From Chamaecrista fasciculata (Eukaryota; Streptophyta; Magnoliopsida; Fabales; Fabaceae), in the NCBI GenBank assembly GCA_003254925.1, contig QANZ01030535.1:186001-250000 (forward strand): 64,000 nt of DNA, given 5' to 3'. The position numbers and the translations under genes were made by a program. This document shows, in pieces, positions 60,094 to 64,000 of this stretch; position 1 is the first letter of the stretch, and each line of letters begins with the position of its first letter. The notes beneath the pieces were generated by a model. The model was not told where the DNA came from. It saw nothing but the letters and a program-made list of their open reading frames with translations, and searched no databases.

Positions 60094-60403
60094 TTCTTTA
60101 CAAGAAGATTATTATAAAAGCTTTTCAGTAGCCACAAGAGTATTCCATCTAAGTTTAATTTAGCCATGAGACAAGCATTAAAATCAGCATTTTTTTTTTT
60201 TAGACCAAGACCTCCCGCATGAGTAGGTTTAGTGATCTTGTGCCAACTGACAAAGTGGATTTTATTTTTTGTTAAGAGGATGGTTCCAAATGAAATTCTT
60301 GTTTATTTTGTTGATTTCATTATGCATTTTTTCCCCTAACAAATATTACCTCACTAGTTAATTATAAACATGATATTTCTATACTAAAGTTTTCTATATA
60401 TTT

Positions 60404-60934
60404 ATAGGCCAAAGTTCAAAATTGGTCCTTTATGTATGGGGTGGATTTCAAATTGGTCTGTTATTTTTCATTTGTTTTAAAATGGTCCTACATGTTTTCA
60501 TAATGTTTCAAATTGGTCTAAAAAATATTGAATGTGACCATATCTCTCTCAGTTTGAGCTCAAATGTGACGAATTCAGAGCTACAAGTTTTTCTTACGAG
60601 TAATTTAGAACTATCAACAAACGAGGTCAAATCAAGTCATCCCAAAAGTGAGTAACTCGTTTCACGGTTAAACAAGTGAATATGGTTATATCTCTCTCGT
60701 TTCAAGTTCGAATGCAACGAGTTCGAAACTATGTGTTAACTGTTAAAGAATTATGTCTTTGCCAAGTTATGATTGCTAGCAAAATTAATGAAGTCAAATT
60801 GTGTCTTGAAAGTTGGTTTGGGACCAATTTGAAGCATAATGAAAACATGTAGGACCAATTTAAAATAATTGAAAGATAAGAGATCAATTTAAAATCTACC
60901 CCATACGTAAAGGACTAATGTGAGACTTTGGCGC
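60404..60934. repeat. Foldback element related to the carboxylesterase-carrying one
   Basis: Starts TAGGCCAAAGTTCAAAATTG, ends inverted GCGCCAAAGTCTCACATTAG. Inner arms pair (GGGTGGATTTCAAATTGG with AATTTAAAATCTACCCC). The left end matches that of 37554-39049, but the core has no gene. Confidence 0.7.
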
Positions 60935-61230
60935 ATATATATAATATATATATATATTTACAAAATACAAACAACTACTTTTGGGCCAAAGTTTGTCAGC
61001 TTCAATTTATTTGTTAAAAACTACATATATGATAGTTGTTGCCTTTTTCCATCATGTTTTGGAATATGCTAATATGGTTAATAAAGAAATAGTTATTATA
61101 GTTAAATGTAATTAATTAATTTATTCCAATTTTGTTTCATTTTAAAATCATAGGCATGCATGCGCATGGAGGTTTCACTTTCATACGAGACACAAATTAA
61201 GGTCTCACACTCTCACTTTCCCACCTCATC

Positions 61231-61279
61231 AAACTAACTCTTATTTTCTGGCCAAAAAAAAAAAACTAACTCTTATTTT
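61231..61279 (+). repeat. Micro-insertion flanked by 17-bp direct repeats
   Basis: AAACTAACTCTTATTTT is perfect at 61231-61247 and 61263-61279. The 15-base insert is CTGGCC followed by nine A. Confidence 0.7.
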
Positions 61280-61589
61280 TTTAGTGAAAAAAAAATAACT
61301 GTTAATTTATTTAGAAGTGAACCTAGGTATAGTAATTAATTATCAAAACAGAGCTGTAAGGCCGTAATTATATATAGATTTTTTTGTTAATTGTTACTAT
61401 TTGACAAATTTGACCAAAGCAAATATATGAATATCATTTTGATCAAAATATAACGTTAAATGTGAAGGGAACATTTTTTTTGTTATAAAAATAAAGTTTG
61501 ATTGCAACACGTTAATGAACATTTAAGATATATAGAATGAGTTGCTACAATATTATATTTCTTAGCTTTTTATAATGTCTACACTACAA

Positions 61590-61870
61590 ATAGCAAAAGT
61601 TGTTATAACATAAATCTACATATTCCAAAATATATAAAGTTGTTAGCATATTCTACATCATATATGAAGAAATCCATATTCCAAAATATATAAAGTTGTT
61701 ATATATAAAGTTGTTATGACATAAATCTACATATTCCAAAATATATAAAGTTGTTATATATAAAGTTGTTAGCATATTCTACATCATATATAAAGTTGTT
61801 ATATATAAAGTTGTTAGCATATATAAACTACATATATGATGTAGGCATAATTCTACATCATATACCACGA
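61590..61870 (+). repeat. Irregular tandem array
   Basis: Units built from ATATATAAAGTTGTTA, ACATAAATCTACATATTCC and TTCTACATCATATA occur at least five times in changing order. This is a local satellite-like expansion without coding potential. Confidence 0.75.
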
Positions 61871-61963
61871 AATCCATCCTCAAATTAAATGAGGTAGTTT
61901 ACATATAACATAAATCGTAGTTGCAAAATGAAATCATACATGACATGCAAGTACTTAGGTACT

Positions 61964-62009
61964 AGGTACGTATATTATTCAGAACAAAAAAGAAAGGTAC
62001 GTATATTAT
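61964..62009 (+). repeat. Micro-insertion flanked by 15-bp direct repeats
   Basis: AGGTACGTATATTAT is perfect at 61964-61978 and 61995-62009. The 16-base insert is TCAGAACAAAAAAGAA. Confidence 0.65.
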
Positions 62010-62190
62010 GAATGAATTTGTTTAGAATTTTCTTTATATTCTAAAATTCAATTATATATACAAGCATTATACTTTATTCAAATTAGAAATCACATTAGAC
62101 TAAATTATGATGACTGACCGACAAAGTCATTAAGACTTAAGAGAAGATAAAAATAGAAAAACAAAATGTATTAATTATAGTTTTTCAGTT

Positions 62191-62612
62191 TGGCTAAAGT
62201 GCACTTTTGGCTTTATAATTTTTGCTCAGGTCTCAATTTGGTCCCATAATTTTTTTCTGTTACAATTTTGGTCTCATATCTTTTACTCAAGTTGCAGATT
62301 TATTTGGACTCATGTTGCACTTTTGGTTCCATATCTTTGGGTCAAGTTGCATAATTAGTCTCATCTTTTAGTCAAATTGTAAAATCGATCTCATATCTTT
62401 GGATCAAATGGGACTGATGTGGAACTTTTTGCAAAAATATAAAATAAATTCTGCACCATAACCATAAAAGATATGTAACCAAAAGTGATACGAGACCAAA
62501 TTTATAACCTGAGCAAAAAAATATGAAACCAAAAATACAATAAAAAAATTTATAGAACGAAACTAAGACCTAAATAAAAGTTAGGAGACCAAATAAAAAG
62601 TGCACTTTTATC
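62191..62612. repeat. Foldback element, same family as 44459-44885
   Basis: Left end TGGCTAAAGTGCACTTTTGG; right end AAAAGTGCACTTTTATC. Inner words CTCAATTTGGTCCCATAA and GGTTCCATATCTTTGGGTC link it to 31805-32228 and 44459-44885. Confidence 0.7.
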
Positions 62613-62996
62613 TTTATACAAAGTTCATCATGTAAGGCTTTTTAAATGGTAAACGTGTTTACATTTTTTATTGTGCATGTAAGTAATTATTATTATAGGG
62701 TTCCATTTATGCACAATAAAAAAAAATTAAGAATTGGGTATGTAATTTCTTAGAATATGTCTTGGTATATGTATCATAATCAAATGCAGTAATGCACTAA
62801 ACACCAAAAAGATGTTCAAATGTATTGAATATTGATTGATTAACATCCAGCTCGGCATTGTGCTTTCCAAAGTTCAATAATTATATCATTATTGATTTAT
62901 TTATGTAATTAATTAATTAATATGCCTAATCCAATAAATTGGACGTTGTACTTGTTCCCTTCTGGGGCAGGTGTGATCTTATCTCGGTGTATCTTT

Positions 62997-63131
62997 ATCT
63001 GTTAATAAATGAATCTTGTTTAATTATGTTTCCTACCCTATCCTTAATTTCCATTCCAATTTTAAACTCTTTTTCTTCTAGTTCTCCTTATGTTTGGTAT
63101 CAAAAAAAAAAAATCTGTTAATAAATGAATC
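62997..63131 (+). mobile_element. Short polyadenylated retroinsertion (97 bp) with 19-bp target site duplication
   Basis: ATCTGTTAATAAATGAATC is perfect at 62997-63015 and 63113-63131. The insert 63016-63112 ends GGTATC plus about 12 A. The LINE at 57.9 kb also ends TATC before its A run, but the rest differs. It is a strongly 5'-truncated LINE-type insertion. Confidence 0.85.
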
Positions 63132-64000
63132 ACCATCACTACAATTAATTAATTTGTTATAAATAATAAATTGGATATCATCACTTTTAAAACCTTTTAA
63201 TAAATATGAATTTTATACCTCTAACTTAATTTAAAAACTTATATTATTATATGTACTTCTTTGTTTATTATTGAAAGTTATTTTTATATTCCTATAAAGA
63301 AGGAATAGGGTAAATTAGATGGTTTAGTCGGATTCTACTATGTGGAGAGTCAAAAAGTGATATTCCAGTATCATATGTTTTTTTGTCGTTAACAAGATTA
63401 AAAGAGGCGTATTGGTTTAGGTCCGTTAGCATTTAACAAAAAGTGTTAACGTGACTCAATATTAACCATTAATTTATTGGTTTCTCTTGCATTTTAGCCG
63501 TCAATTTTTATTTCAAGGTTAAATATTCATTTTAGTCCCCTAACTATAGGTAAGTTTCATTTTGGTTATAAAACTATTTTTTATTTTATTTTTATCCTCA
63601 AATTTTCATATTTGTTCTGTTTTAATCTTCAAAACGTGATTTTATCGAGTCTTTGTGACCAAACCATAAGGTATCAAATATAATTTACTCTAAAAATAAT
63701 TAATGATGTCTAATTTATAGCAAAAAAGAAAACCCATATCTAGCATCATATATGCAAATTGAGCAAATGAGATCTAAGGAAACAAAGTAATATTATTTAA
63801 TTATATATATAAAAAAGTTGCAACAAATTTAAATATTAGATGAAAAATTTTGAAACTCATGCAATGAACAAAAGCTAAAGACAAAAGAAATACAGAACCT
63901 TTTGGAAAAATATACATAACAACTGTCTCCTACTATGTATACTTCAACTGTTTTCGTTGCATTTACAATCATATAAGTATCAACAAGTTTTTCAAAAATC
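63132..64000. other. AT-rich end of the window
   Basis: Holds a half foldback (about 63310-63690) sharing AACAAAAAGTG and a GTGxCTCAAT-type block with 49840-49930. No gene seen. Confidence 0.5.

Larger units (their letters stand above)
60935..62190. other. AT-rich region with two micro-insertions and a tandem array
   Basis: Contains direct repeats around short inserts at 61231-61279 and 61964-62009 and the tandem array 61590-61870. No gene seen. Confidence 0.55.

Noticed and set aside
1..64000. CRISPR arrays, rRNA or tRNA genes, prokaryotic-type operons
   Set aside because: None seen. The window is plant nuclear DNA, and the repeats are foldbacks, tandem duplications and transposons.

Overview
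This is a stretch of nuclear genome from a flowering plant, almost certainly a eudicot. It is AT-rich, has large GT-AG introns, and carries an unusual number of inverted-repeat (foldback) elements. I do not name a species. Two isolated N bases (31351, 49550) mark it as draft assembly.

Layout. (1) 740-10683 (+): the last 16 coding exons of a plant DNA ligase 6-type gene; its 5' part lies before the window. (2) 13157-15350 (+): ASF1 histone chaperone, three coding exons, one GC-AG intron, two upstream ORFs and two E2F/CCAAT-like promoter sites. (3) 18225-23040 (-): a 232-residue acidic/basic C2H2 zinc-finger protein in six coding exons, function unknown. (4) 26457-29607 (+): 2-hydroxyacyl-CoA lyase/oxalyl-CoA decarboxylase-type ThDP enzyme, two exons. 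(5) 32266-39281 (-): an ankyrin-repeat/PGG membrane protein gene, probably a pseudogene, whose introns hold several foldback elements; one of these carries a gutted carboxylesterase. (6) 39282-64000: gene-poor, repeat-rich. It holds hAT-type non-autonomous elements, a TRIM-like element, three polyadenylated retroinsertions (one a ~7.2 kb LINE with an intact 1633-codon ORF2), a CYP79-like P450 exon relic next to the LINE, and many foldbacks.

The intact genes are unrelated housekeeping loci (DNA end joining, chromatin assembly, acyl-CoA metabolism) and do not form a pathway. The novelty is in the repeats. A family-like set of foldbacks (0.2-1.5 kb) shares similar motifs at their ends. There is also a recurrent and easily overlooked class of tiny 13-30 bp insertions, often A-tailed and several ending TTTGGCC or CGGCC before the A run, each flanked by 10-17 bp direct duplications. 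I counted eight candidates. They look like extreme 5'-truncated retroinsertions or staggered-break repair scars.

All coordinates and splice junctions were read by eye from sequence and frame continuity; no alignment or expression data were available.
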